From Methanomicrobiales archaeon HGW-Methanomicrobiales-3 (lineage in GTDB: Archaea > Halobacteriota > Methanomicrobia > Methanomicrobiales > Methanospirillaceae), in the NCBI GenBank assembly GCA_002839605.1, contig PGYK01000008.1, forward strand, positions 62,001 through 126,000: DNA of 64,000 bases, read 5' to 3'. Both the position numbers and the translations under genes were made by a program. The notes under the pieces were generated by a model. The model worked only from the letters and a program-made list of their open reading frames with translations. It was not told the origin of the DNA and did not search any database. Every line of letters begins with the position of its first letter. The stretch's first letter is position 1. This document shows positions 33,585 through 42,558 of this stretch, in pieces.

Positions 33585-33725
33585 CCAATCGCCCCCCTCC
33601 CGTGAGCACCAATCCGGCCGACGGCAACGTGCTCTGTCGGACCGCTTCCGGCACCCCCCTCCCCCCTCCGGACATCTGGACCGTGGGGGGGGTCGCCCCC
33701 TTCCGGAAAAATTCATGGGGGGTTG
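33585..33725 (+). repeat. Repeat family B, copy 3
   Basis: CCCGTGAGCACCAATCCGGC, GACGGCAACGT, GACCGCTTCCGGCACCCCC, CCGGACATCTGGACCGTGGG, CTTCCGGAAAAATTCATGG. The surrounding spacer 33479-33886 has no gene. Confidence 0.75.
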
Positions 33726-33886
33726 ATGTGGTTTTGAAAAAAATAAGGGCGATCAAAAACCCTCCCAAAAAACCGCTTACCGTTTTTCATTGCAAAATCG
33801 ATCAGCGATTTCTCCCAAAAAAACACACCCCGCGGTTATTTTACAAAAACCAGATCACGATCGAACCAGCCGAAAAAAGAATAAGA

Positions 33887-34714
33887 TCAGATCTCCACAA
33901 TCTCCCCGGTTGTCCCGTTGACAAAACAGTTGTACGCGACAGCGTTCATCGTGAGCCGGGGACGGGAGCGGACCGTCCCGTCAGTACTCCACGATGAGAT
34001 CACGGCCGAGGTCTCAAGGAACCTGCGCCCCTCAGGGGAGCCGGGAAGAACCGGGTTTTCGCTGGCGCTCAACCCGCCATAGTTGTCGATGAGCAGGAAT
34101 CTTTGTTCCCGTTCTCCGGTCCGGGCATTGAGGAAGTACCCCAGTTTGTCATTGTAGAGGTACACAATGCCACCGTCGATTGTCGCAATGATGGTATTGT
34201 CCGCAAAATCCATGTGCCGGAGAGACTGGTTGTCACTTCTGTTCACGATATGGACGGTGCTTGGGTATGGTGCTTTGGAGTAATCGATCATTGCGATCAC
34301 AGCGGTCTGTTCACTGCCAGCAACCATTACACCTGTCCCAATGCCTAAAAGATCGTAGGCAAGCGCGGGATTTGGATGCATGGTGCCGGAGAAACCATTA
34401 CAGGTCTCCGGCAGATGTACGCTCGTACGATCGAAATGAGGCAGGATTGCATAGGCGATGAAGAACAAAACGAGCGCTGCAACGAATACAGCACAAGCGG
34501 AAATGAGAAAGGCCCGGTATTTGTTTGCGAAAGAGAGGTGGGCACTGGTCGTTCCGGCAATAAGCGGGCCCCCGAAGAAAACCATGGCAGCGAACGGGTA
34601 AAACAACGGGTCCGGTTCATGGAGCAGGAAAATGTACCCCATGCCGGCAATAACACTGAACAGGGTACCATAAATGATTCCTGTTGACAGCGGAGTCCAT
34701 CGCATTATTCTCAT
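33887..34714 (-). CDS. Membrane-anchored protein with a PQQ/beta-propeller-like tail
   Basis: This 275-residue protein has about three membrane helices in residues 10-100, then an outer domain with beta-strand-like repeats such as GIVYLYNDKLGYFLN and a final TGEIVEI (Gly-Glu-Ile ending as in PQQ/propeller repeats). Not recognised as a named family. Function unknown; probably membrane with an extracytoplasmic domain. Confidence 0.6.
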   Translation of the reverse strand: MRIMRWTPLSTGIIYGTLFSVIAGMGYIFLLHEPDPLFYPFAAMVFFGGPLIAGTTSAHLSFANKYRAFLISACAVFVAALVLFFIAYAILPHFDRTSVHLPETCNGFSGTMHPNPALAYDLLGIGTGVMVAGSEQTAVIAMIDYSKAPYPSTVHIVNRSDNQSLRHMDFADNTIIATIDGGIVYLYNDKLGYFLNARTGEREQRFLLIDNYGGLSASENPVLPGSPEGRRFLETSAVISSWSTDGTVRSRPRLTMNAVAYNCFVNGTTGEIVEI

Positions 34715-34805
34715 TATGCCTGTTTATTATAAACCATTCGCGACAGGAATTTGGGCGGATAGGGGCAGGTTTCCCCCTGGTCGTCAGGTCATGGCAAAGG
34801 AAAAA

Positions 34806-35015
34806 TTATTCCTTTGGCGCATGCGGCGGCAGGTTCTGCTGCGCGAGCGGGATGCCGCCCGTGCCGATGGCGTCCAGCGGGTACTCGCGGACATACACAA
34901 AGAATGCCTGCGGCGGGAGTTTTGTGATCTCCGACGCGGTTTTGGTCAGTTTGTCGATCAGTTCGGCTTTCGTTTCAGTGCTTACTTTCCAGAGATCAAT
35001 TGTAATAACCGGCAT
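34806..35015 (-). CDS. 4-oxalocrotonate tautomerase-family protein
   Basis: This 69-residue tautomerase has the catalytic Pro1 after Met removal (MPVITIDLWKV). The fold is a beta-alpha-beta unit with LIDKLTKTASEITKLPPQAF. The family works on small keto acids or isomers. It lies 16 nt downstream of the aldo/keto reductase, which suggests co-transcription. Confidence 0.85.
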   Translation of the reverse strand: MPVITIDLWKVSTETKAELIDKLTKTASEITKLPPQAFFVYVREYPLDAIGTGGIPLAQQNLPPHAPKE

Positions 35016-35031
35016 GGTGTTTCCTCAAAAA

Positions 35032-36189
35032 TTATCGTCCGAAATATTCACTCACGTCCCTCATGTGTTCACGGATGGGAAGATGCTGCGGGCACTTCTC
35101 TTCGCACTCCCCGCACTCAAGGCAGCAGGAGGCATACCCCGGAATCCCGTCAGTGAACGCACCGCTGAGGGCCCAGGTGTACACCCCCGCCGCTTTCTCC
35201 TTTGCCTCGAAGGTGTATGCCTGGTTGTAGTACATGAAGCACGAAGGGATGTCCACCGCGTTCGGGCACGGCATGCAGTAACGGCAGCCGGTGCAGGGGA
35301 TCTTCACGCGGGAGGCAAACGCGTCCCGCATCTTCTCAACAACGGCAAGCTCAGCGGGCGGAAGAGAATTCGCCACGCCCTGCTCAGCAATCGTAAGGTT
35401 CTCCTCAACCTGCTCCATTGCCGACATCCCGGAGAGCACGACCGTAACTTCGGGATGGTTCCAGACCCAGCGGAGCCCCCATTCCGAGGGTGTTCGCCGG
35501 ACCGGGGCATCGATGAGATGCTGGTGGATTGCGGGAACGTCTCCTGAGAGGAGACCGCCCCGGAGCGGTTCCATGACAACAATACCAAGCCCCCGCTCCG
35601 CCGCGTACTTCAGCCCCTGCGTGCCGGCCTGGTTCTCTTCGTCCATGTAGTTGTACTGGATCTGGGCAAAGGTCCACGGGTACGCATCCACGATCTCTTT
35701 GAAGACGGAAAACTGGTCGTGGAAGGAGAACGCCGCGTACCTGATCCGTCCATCAGCGCGGGCGCTGTCGAGGAACTCCAGCACGCCCAGCTTTTTCAGG
35801 TTCTCCCACGTCTCGGCACCGAGCCCGTGGAGGAGGTAGAAATCGATGTGGTCCGTTCCGAGTTTTTCAAGCTGCTCATTAAGGTACCGGTCCATGTCCT
35901 CCCGGCTGGCAACGAGCCAGCTCGGGAGCTTGGTGGCGAGGAAGACCCGGTCGCGGTACCCATCGCCAAGCGCTTTGCCGACAACAACCTCGCTCTCCCC
36001 GTTGTGGTACGGGTACGCGGTATCGATGTAATTGACCCCGGCATCGATTGCGGTCCGGATCATCTCAATTGCTCTGGGTTCATCGATCTTTCCCCCGGCC
36101 TGCTCGCCCTCTGCGGGCGGCAGCCGCATGCACCCGAAACCGAGGATCGAGAGATCGTGCGGGCATTGCGGGAATTTCCTGTACAACAT
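35032..36189 (-). CDS. Aldo/keto reductase with C-terminal 4Fe-4S ferredoxin domain
   Basis: This 385-residue protein has an AKR barrel with its catalytic set visible: D and Y in YIDTAYPYHNGESE, K in LATKLPSW, H in FYLLHGLG. The C-terminus has two Fe-S motifs: CTGCRYCMPCPNAVDIP (residues ~299-315) and CLECGECEEKCPQ (residues ~358-370). This is the COG1453-type family widespread in anaerobes; it may reduce small aldehydes or ketones using reduced ferredoxin. The substrate is unknown. Confidence 0.9.
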   Translation of the reverse strand: MLYRKFPQCPHDLSILGFGCMRLPPAEGEQAGGKIDEPRAIEMIRTAIDAGVNYIDTAYPYHNGESEVVVGKALGDGYRDRVFLATKLPSWLVASREDMDRYLNEQLEKLGTDHIDFYLLHGLGAETWENLKKLGVLEFLDSARADGRIRYAAFSFHDQFSVFKEIVDAYPWTFAQIQYNYMDEENQAGTQGLKYAAERGLGIVVMEPLRGGLLSGDVPAIHQHLIDAPVRRTPSEWGLRWVWNHPEVTVVLSGMSAMEQVEENLTIAEQGVANSLPPAELAVVEKMRDAFASRVKIPCTGCRYCMPCPNAVDIPSCFMYYNQAYTFEAKEKAAGVYTWALSGAFTDGIPGYASCCLECGECEEKCPQHLPIREHMRDVSEYFGR

Positions 36190-36268
36190 CGTTTCACCGT
36201 TCTCCTGGTTTAAAAAAGATCCCGCGGGGATAAAAAGGGAACAGGGACAAAAATGTCAGGAAGAGGGG

Positions 36269-36317
36269 GATGGAGCCACGGGCGCCCGGGGTCTTATCGG
36301 GGCTCGCCTTTGTGGAG
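36269..36317 (+). repeat. Mosaic element, solo A4 module (variant)
   Basis: GATGGAGCCACGGGCGCCCG, then TTATCGGGGCTCGCC and TTTGTGGAGCA. The CCAC/GTGG stem is kept; GGG pairs with TTT as wobble. Confidence 0.6.
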
Positions 36318-36351
36318 CACGACATTAGGAGAGTCCATGAAAATTTATGTT

Positions 36352-36800
36352 CTGGAGAAACGCACATGAACCGATCGGGTTCGCACCCGAACGATGAAAA
36401 ACACTAAACGGGGGATTTCTTTTAAGCATCCCCGATTCTGGCCCCCTCGCGGAGTACCGCGGGCAGTCTCTGGTTCGTGAAACCGGTAATGAAAGCCGCC
36501 GCGGGGCGCCCTTCGGGGCGGCGGCAGTAATCCCCACGGGGGTATGGGGGCATCAGCCCCCATAATCTATTCTTCTGGAAATCCGTTTTTCATTGAGAAA
36601 ACCTGCCAGAAATCATCGATTAATCTACGATGGAGCCACGGGCTCTCTCCGCCTCGTCAGGGCATGCCTTTGTGGAGCAAGCCGCTACCGGGAATTGCGT
36701 TTGAAAACCTGGGTCAACTGAGAGGGTCAAGGGGGCTTTCCCCCGCAGGCTGCCTCCCCCTTTGGGGGAAAGAGGGGGGGGTCACACTCAGAAATTCCAC
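36352..36800 (+). repeat. Mosaic intergenic element, full A1-A2-A3-A4-A5 copy
   Basis: Modules in order: A1 at 36352-36398 (CTGGAGAAACGCACATGAAC), spacer, A2 hairpin 36495-36525, A3 hairpin 36543-36564 (arms TATGGGGGC / GCCCCCATA, perfect 9 bp, loop ATCA), A4 variant 36631-36680, A5 from about 36730 (GGGTCAAGGGGGCTTTCCCC, then GGGGGGGTCAC). The spacer 36190-36888 has no gene. Confidence 0.75.
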
Positions 36801-36888
36801 TCGTACGCATCACGAATCATTTAACGAATCCGGGAAACAAAGGAAAAAACCGTACGCCTGACCGGCAAAAGAACCGGTCCAGGCAAGG

Positions 36889-37224
36889 TCAGTGACTTTC
36901 GTTGATCTGGTCCTGTAATTCCTCATCAGCCCAGTCTTTCAGGGACGCGAGGATCGGGACGACGGTCTGCCCGCGCTCTGTCAGGGCATACTCGACACGG
37001 GGTGGCATCGTGGGGTATTCCGTGCGGGAGATTAAGCGATCGGCCTCAAGGGCCCGGAGCTGCCGGGTGAGCATCTTCTGGGAGATGGCCGGCAGTTTTT
37101 CCTGGATTGCCATAAAACGGAGCGGGGCGTCCTTGATCTTCCAGAGAATGTGTGGTTTCCATTTTCCGCCGATCACATCCATTGCCGCCTCAAGCGAACA
37201 GACGTACATCCGTTTTTTCTGCAT
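36889..37224 (-). CDS. HxlR-family transcription regulator
   Basis: This 111-residue winged-helix regulator has the signature VCSLEAAMDVIGGKWKPHIL (residues 8-27) and LPAISQKMLTRQLRALEAD as DNA-reading helix. The conserved N-terminal cysteine (C9) is often a redox or aldehyde sensor in this family. It may control the divergent lipoprotein gene at 37429 with which it shares the 204-nt spacer, or the aldo/keto reductase nearby. Both are inferences from position. Confidence 0.88.
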   Translation of the reverse strand: MQKKRMYVCSLEAAMDVIGGKWKPHILWKIKDAPLRFMAIQEKLPAISQKMLTRQLRALEADRLISRTEYPTMPPRVEYALTERGQTVVPILASLKDWADEELQDQINESH

Positions 37225-37428
37225 ATCCGGATATCCGGGCGCCGGACCATTAACGGTTGCGTTTTGGTTTTCCCCCCATTCCCGGTTTTTTTACTAACGA
37301 TTATGGAAGCGGTTTTGGGAACGAATATGGCAGGCAGTCATTCAGGCGCCTTGCAGAAGACCGGAATATCCTGGATCCAAATCATCAGGTTTATCGCCCG
37401 GAAAAAATAAAATCCGGCTGTTTCCAGT

Positions 37429-39000
37429 ATGTCGTTTCAGTCTACCCTCCTTATCATCGTCCTGGTGTGTGCAGTCGTTCTTGCGTCCGGGTGCACCCAG
37501 CAGACTTCCGTGCCACAACCGGCAGCGGCAACCCCAGGTACCCCTGCCTCTGCAGGAACTCCCGCAGCAGCGGATGCAACAACCCTCGTCCCGCAGTTCG
37601 ATGCCTACACAGAGATGTTGTTTGAGGAGAGCGGCGTTCCGGGAATGGCGGTAGCCATTGTCAAAGACGACAAGGTCATCTACCTCCGCACATTCGGTGT
37701 GCGGAATGTTACAACAAAAGAACCGGTCACCCCGGACACAAAGTTCCAGCTCGCGTCCATCTCCAAGGCCGTGACCGGGACCCTGATCGCGTCGATGGTG
37801 GGCAACGGCGAACTCTCGTGGGACGACACCATCGTCTCGGTGGACCCGGACTTCAGGCTCTCCGACCCGTACGTCACGCAGCATGTCACGTTCCGCGACC
37901 TCATGGCGCACCGGTCCGGCCTGCCGGAGTACGGCACCGACGAGCTCCAGTACGATTTCGGGTACTCGCGGCAGGAGATCCTGGACCGGCTCCGGTATCT
38001 CGGCCTGCCCGGCGCCTTCCGCTCCTCATACGCGTACTCCAACATCGGGATCACCATTGCGGGAATTACTGCAGCAAAGAAGGCCAAAAAACCGTTCGAG
38101 GACCTGGTAACAGAACGGATCTTCATCCCGGCCGGCATGCACAACACGAGCGCACGTTTTGCTGATTTTGCAAGCTCGGCAGACCGCGTTGATGTGTTCC
38201 CGATGCAGGCCGGGACAACGTTTGCCGGGCCGCTCAACAACGATGACGTCAACAGCCCCGCCGGCGGGGTGAGCTCCACGCTCAATGACATGGTCCGGTA
38301 TGCCCGCATGCAGGCAAACGGGGGATCACTCGACGGCCGGCAGATTGTCAATGCCAGTGCCCTGCGTGAAACCCATACGCCATCGTATATCCGGTCATAT
38401 TCCGGCACCGGGATGACCGGTTCCGGGCTTGGCTGGAACACCTACCTGGAAAACGGACGCACCCGTGTCGAGAAGGACGGCCTCTTCTCCCATGGCATTG
38501 CAACGCTGATAACGGTCTGGCCGGAGGAGAAGATGGCACTTGTGGTCATGACCAACCGGTTCCCGGAAGGGAACCTCGTTACCGGCAGCGTCAGCAACGG
38601 CTGGAACGAATTGTACTCTACCGGCAGGATCGAAAAGGACTGGTATGGCGATGCAGAGAAGCACCTCCAGGCAGCGTTCGATGCCATGGCGCCACAACCG
38701 GTTGAAAAGCCGGCCAACCCGAAGCCCGCCCGGGACCTTGCGTATTACTGTGGCACGTACACGCAGGACTATTATGGTACGGTCCGGGTGGTTGAAGAAT
38801 CAGGAAAACTCCTGGTGTATCCGGGGCACAGCACAACGCCCTTTGCCCTTGTGCCGTATGACGGCGACACGCTCATCGAAACGAGCGGAGAGGGCATCGT
38901 GACGTTCAGCACCGGTTCCGGTGCAAATGCCCCTTCCGCATGGTTCTCGCGGTACGAGAAAACCTGGCGCAACGGCATGTTTGTGCGGGCCGGCCCGTAA
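37429..39000 (+). CDS. Serine beta-lactamase-fold hydrolase (lipoprotein)
   Basis: This 523-residue surface lipoprotein has lipobox VLASGCTQQ near residue 23, then a class C-type serine hydrolase domain. SxxK is in FQLASISKAVTG (residues ~106-117), Tyr-x-Asn in YAYSNIGI, and a His-Gly motif in DGLFSHGIAT. A C-terminal beta-barrel domain (residues ~440-523, CGTYTQDYYGT) matches DUF3471. Such proteins are esterases, D-aminopeptidases or pseudopeptidases. In archaea without peptidoglycan a true beta-lactam role is not expected. Confidence 0.87.
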   Translation: MSFQSTLLIIVLVCAVVLASGCTQQTSVPQPAAATPGTPASAGTPAAADATTLVPQFDAYTEMLFEESGVPGMAVAIVKDDKVIYLRTFGVRNVTTKEPVTPDTKFQLASISKAVTGTLIASMVGNGELSWDDTIVSVDPDFRLSDPYVTQHVTFRDLMAHRSGLPEYGTDELQYDFGYSRQEILDRLRYLGLPGAFRSSYAYSNIGITIAGITAAKKAKKPFEDLVTERIFIPAGMHNTSARFADFASSADRVDVFPMQAGTTFAGPLNNDDVNSPAGGVSSTLNDMVRYARMQANGGSLDGRQIVNASALRETHTPSYIRSYSGTGMTGSGLGWNTYLENGRTRVEKDGLFSHGIATLITVWPEEKMALVVMTNRFPEGNLVTGSVSNGWNELYSTGRIEKDWYGDAEKHLQAAFDAMAPQPVEKPANPKPARDLAYYCGTYTQDYYGTVRVVEESGKLLVYPGHSTTPFALVPYDGDTLIETSGEGIVTFSTGSGANAPSAWFSRYEKTWRNGMFVRAGP

Positions 39001-39143
39001 CTATATTTTGTTGTTCTGTGCGGGGGTTTTTCCAGGCTCCTTCCGAATTATCTTTCCAATCCGGTTATGCCGGGTATCTGCTCATTGACCCGGTCCTCCG
39101 CATAATAACCTGTTTAACCCTGCCGGTACACCAATAATGGTAC

Positions 39144-39650
39144 ATGCTCGCCCGGAAAGTAACCCCGGAAATGGTGAAGGAATGGAAGGAGACTGCCGCC
39201 ACGTTTCGTCCCCGGCTGCGCCCCGGCCGGAAAACCGGCGCTGAAATCGTCGCGTACCTGGCCGGGAAATATCCTGTGCGGGAGATTCCCGCCGAATCCA
39301 TCGCGGAGGTTATCGGGGACAATGTGCTCCTCAACGAATGCAATGCCATGAAACTGCCCGCGGGGAAAATGCCTGATGCTGTCGGGTTCATCATAGAGAA
39401 TGCAGGGGCAGGAGAGCAGATCTATGAAACCCAGGACGAAATTTTCCGGGGAATGCCTGTTATCGTTGGCGTGGATCTCACCACCGGCTACTTCATTGTC
39501 GAGGGGAGCAGCCTCTTATGGGACGATCTCTTCGCGTTCCGCGGGCTGGACGCGGAAGACCTGGAGAATTATTACCTGGTGGCGGAATATGTTGCATGCC
39601 TCCGGCGCTTCGGCCTGTTGGATGACATAATCTCCCGCACGGACGCGTAA
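39144..39650 (+). CDS. Uncharacterised cytosolic protein
   Basis: This 168-residue protein was not recognised. It has helices (EMVKEWKETAATFRPRL), a beta-rich middle (FIIENAG, YETQDEIFRG, VIVGVDLTTGYFIVEG) and an acidic C-terminal helix (DAEDLENYYLVAEYVACLRR). No signal, no membrane segment, no metal motif. It begins after the AT-poor end of the previous gene and has good codon use. Confidence 0.6.
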   Translation: MLARKVTPEMVKEWKETAATFRPRLRPGRKTGAEIVAYLAGKYPVREIPAESIAEVIGDNVLLNECNAMKLPAGKMPDAVGFIIENAGAGEQIYETQDEIFRGMPVIVGVDLTTGYFIVEGSSLLWDDLFAFRGLDAEDLENYYLVAEYVACLRRFGLLDDIISRTDA

Positions 39651-39886
39651 CGCATCACCACCTCCACAACCATCAGGCAGGAACCGTTGCTGCCAACAAC
39701 GGCCGCCGGCGATGCACCCTGGCAGTCCCTGTCCCCCGAAGGCGAATTTCAAAAAGCCAGTTGCGGCTTCCGGGATGATCTGACTTTCCGGTAATCCCGG
39801 TTTGGCGAAGGCATTTTTAAAACGAAGTTTTCCATAACCAAAAAAATTTGGCAAGGAATATCATATCCCGCTCCCAACACCGGATC

Positions 39887-41305
39887 ATGCCCGTCCTCCC
39901 GCCCCGGCAGAGCGAAACGATGGTCCTTGCGGTTATCTGCCTTGCCGTCTTCATGGCAGATCTCGATTCATCGATCGTCAACATCTCGCTCCCGACCATT
40001 GCCGATGCCTTCCACGTGGACCTGGGCGTGGTCTCCTGGGTCGTGATGGCCTACCTTCTCGTGGTCACCGGCCTGATGCTCGCGTTCGGGAGGCTCGGGG
40101 ACATGCTGGGGCTCTGCCGGGTATTCACCGGGGGGCTCATCCTGTTTACAGCAGGATCCTTCTTCTGCGCTCTCTCGGGATCCATCGGGGTCCTCATCGC
40201 CTCCCGCGTGGTACAGGGAATCGGGGGAGCAGCCATCCTTGCCATTGCCCCGGCCCTCCTCGCTGCCAGCCTTCCTGCGGAGCGGCGCGGCCGGGCGCTG
40301 GGCATCATGATGACGGTTGTCTCGTTCGCGATCGCGGCCGGGCCGATCCTCGGGGGGTTCCTGACTGAGTATGCCGGCTGGCCATGGATCTTCATCATCA
40401 ACGTCCCGGTCGGGATTGCGGCAGCGATCCTCTCCTTCCGAATCGCGGGTGGCGATCCGGTCCCGCATCAGGCGGGGCAGTTCGATACGGCCGGTGCGGC
40501 ACTCATCCTCCTTGCCTTAACAACGCTCCTCTACCCGGTCAGCCAGGGGCTGTATCTTGGCTGGACATCCCCGGTTGTTGCCGGGTGCCTGCTGGTATCG
40601 CTCCCCGCGTTCGTTCTCTTCTGGGTCCATGAGCGCCGATGCAGGAACCCGCTTGTCGACCTGCGCCTCTTTTCGTCGCCTGCCTACCTTCGCGGCAACA
40701 TTGCCGGCATGCTCATCCTCCTCGCGTTTGCCGGTGCCATCTTTCTTCTGCCGTTCTATTTCGAGCTGGTCCGTCTCACCCCCACGGACATCGTGGGCCT
40801 CTTCCTCGGGATCCCGGCCGTTGCTCTCATCGTCTGCGGTCCGGTTGCCGGCCGCTGGTCCGACCGGTACGGGTCCCGGGGGCTCATGGCCGGTTCAGCT
40901 GCGCTCTCCGCTGCGGCCATGTACCTCTGTTCACGCCTCGATGCATCGTCCGATATTTTCTTCCTGGTCACAGTCCTCGTCCTGCTCGGGGTCGGCATCG
41001 GGCTTTTTGTCCCGCCCAACATGCGGCTCATCCTTGGTTCCGGCGGGGCGGAGAGCGGGGGTGTTGCCTCTGCCGTGATGATGACCATCCGCACGGCCGG
41101 CGCCCTGTTCGGTGTCGCGGTCTCTGGCACGATCGCGGTGCAGGCGGTTGCCGGTCCTGCGGCAGGACCGGCGCTGGCCGCGTCCTCCGGCCAGATCCTC
41201 CCGGGAATCCAGGCCGCGTTCCTTCTCGGCGCAGTCATCTGCCTTGCGGGTGTCCTCATCTCCCTTGCAACGCCGGAACCGGCACCAGCGCCGGCTTCAG
41301 CGTAG
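39887..41305 (+). CDS. MFS drug:H+ antiporter, DHA2 (EmrB/QacA) type
   Basis: This 472-residue protein has about 14 membrane helices. The opening motif ADLDSSIVNISLPTIADAF is characteristic of DHA2 transporters, with the family's motif C-like GPILGGFLTEYAGWPWIFII near residue 155. It would export small drugs or metabolites. An upstream TTG at 39848 could extend it by 13 residues; the ATG is preferred since the extra residues are not hydrophobic or conserved. Confidence 0.9.
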   Translation: MPVLPPRQSETMVLAVICLAVFMADLDSSIVNISLPTIADAFHVDLGVVSWVVMAYLLVVTGLMLAFGRLGDMLGLCRVFTGGLILFTAGSFFCALSGSIGVLIASRVVQGIGGAAILAIAPALLAASLPAERRGRALGIMMTVVSFAIAAGPILGGFLTEYAGWPWIFIINVPVGIAAAILSFRIAGGDPVPHQAGQFDTAGAALILLALTTLLYPVSQGLYLGWTSPVVAGCLLVSLPAFVLFWVHERRCRNPLVDLRLFSSPAYLRGNIAGMLILLAFAGAIFLLPFYFELVRLTPTDIVGLFLGIPAVALIVCGPVAGRWSDRYGSRGLMAGSAALSAAAMYLCSRLDASSDIFFLVTVLVLLGVGIGLFVPPNMRLILGSGGAESGGVASAVMMTIRTAGALFGVAVSGTIAVQAVAGPAAGPALAASSGQILPGIQAAFLLGAVICLAGVLISLATPEPAPAPASA

Positions 41306-41637
41306 GGGAATGTGGCGGACACCCGGGGGCCTGATCCGTTGTCCGCATCGTCCCTGGTCCGGCCAGGTTCCGGCAAAGGAGATGGCATGCCACGAAACAC
41401 TAATCTTCCATGTCCGGATGATCGCGCGTCCTTGTTTTTTATTCGGCCATGAAGCGATCACGAAGTGGAGCAGGTCACATTTTACGGGCCAGCCTTTTTG
41501 CGGGTTACCGTTCCGCGTGAACCCCTCTGCCCGGATACACTAACCAATATTTACTAAATAACCAATAGTTATAATATAACCGAGAGTTACAATACACTAT
41601 GACAAACCCCGGGCAGAATCCCGGATGAGTGAAGGAC
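41306..41637. other. Intergenic, with operator region
   Basis: The only signals are the AT-rich operator-like block at 41541-41580 and a ribosome site (GTGAAGG) before the ATG at 41638. Confidence 0.4.
41541..41580 (+). promoter_or_regulatory. AT-rich promoter with direct repeats and a palindrome
   Basis: TAACCAATA occurs at 41541-41549 and again at 41559-41567 (18-bp step), followed at once by the perfect 13-bp palindrome GTTATAATATAAC (41568-41580), which also contains the best TATA-like sequence here. The block lies 58 nt upstream of the flavodoxin/ferredoxin gene. A regulator binding here would block transcription; the nearby TetR protein is a candidate. Confidence 0.5.
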
Positions 41638-42459
41638 ATGGATATCAGATCAGTAAGACCGGTATTTTTCTCGCCAACGAAAACAACAAAAACCATGGTC
41701 GCCGCCATTGCCCGCGGATGCGGGTGCGACAAGGAAATGCTGGATATCACCCGGCCAGGTGCCCGGACACAACATCTGGCATTATCGGAGCAGGACCTGC
41801 TCATCGTTGGTGTGCCGGTGTATCTCGGGCGGATCCCGGCGCTTGCAGCGGAATGGCTGCGCACGATCGAGGCGCACAATACGCCTGCGGTATGCGTGGT
41901 CGTGTACGGGAACCGGGCGTATGAGGATGCTCTTCTTGAGCTGAGTGATCTCCTGACCGGATGCGGGTGCAGGCCGGTTGCCGGCGCTGCCTGTATCGGT
42001 GAGCACTCCTTTTCAACACCGGGTGCGGTAACCGCAGAGGGCCGCCCGGATACCCGCGACCAAAAACTCGCAGAAGCATTCGGGCGGGATGTCTGTGCAA
42101 AACTCCCCAGCATCCCATCGCCCGACACGATCCCCGTTCTCGCACTTCCCGGGTGCCACCCGTACCGGCAGGAGACCTGTCACCCGTACAAACGGGGTAC
42201 ACCCTTCTGGAATGTTGATTTCATCGCGGTTGGCGATTCCTGTACCCGGTGCGGGATCTGTGCAGAGGGCTGCCCGGTCGGCGCAATCGATCCTGCCGAC
42301 AGCCGGAAGATCGACACGGAGGCCTGCATCACGTGCTGCGCCTGCATCCGCAACTGCCCGGAACATGCAAAGTCAATAAAACCCGGGCTGGTTAAGGATG
42401 CATCGCTGCGGGTTTTTACCCTTAACAAAGAACGAAAGGAGCCGGAATGGTACCTCTGA
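41638..42459 (+). CDS. EFR1-type flavodoxin/ferredoxin redox protein
   Basis: This 273-residue protein has an N-terminal flavodoxin-like domain with FMN loop FFSPTKTTKTM (residues ~10-20), then two 4Fe-4S motifs at the C-terminus: CTRCGICAEGCPVGAID (residues ~203-219) and CITCCACIRNCPEHAK (residues ~230-245). The EFR1 family carries electrons in anaerobes. The ATG at 41638 has the best ribosome site; a GTG 9 nt earlier is possible. It stands next to a TetR gene and may be part of its regulon. Confidence 0.88.
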   Translation: MDIRSVRPVFFSPTKTTKTMVAAIARGCGCDKEMLDITRPGARTQHLALSEQDLLIVGVPVYLGRIPALAAEWLRTIEAHNTPAVCVVVYGNRAYEDALLELSDLLTGCGCRPVAGAACIGEHSFSTPGAVTAEGRPDTRDQKLAEAFGRDVCAKLPSIPSPDTIPVLALPGCHPYRQETCHPYKRGTPFWNVDFIAVGDSCTRCGICAEGCPVGAIDPADSRKIDTEACITCCACIRNCPEHAKSIKPGLVKDASLRVFTLNKERKEPEWYL

Positions 42460-42558
42460 TGCCACGATTGCACATGGAAGATCAGAAACGAAAAATCTCC
42501 TCCTGCACTACCGCAGACCGGACGTTACAACTTCGCATCAGGACCTTGAGAGGAAACC

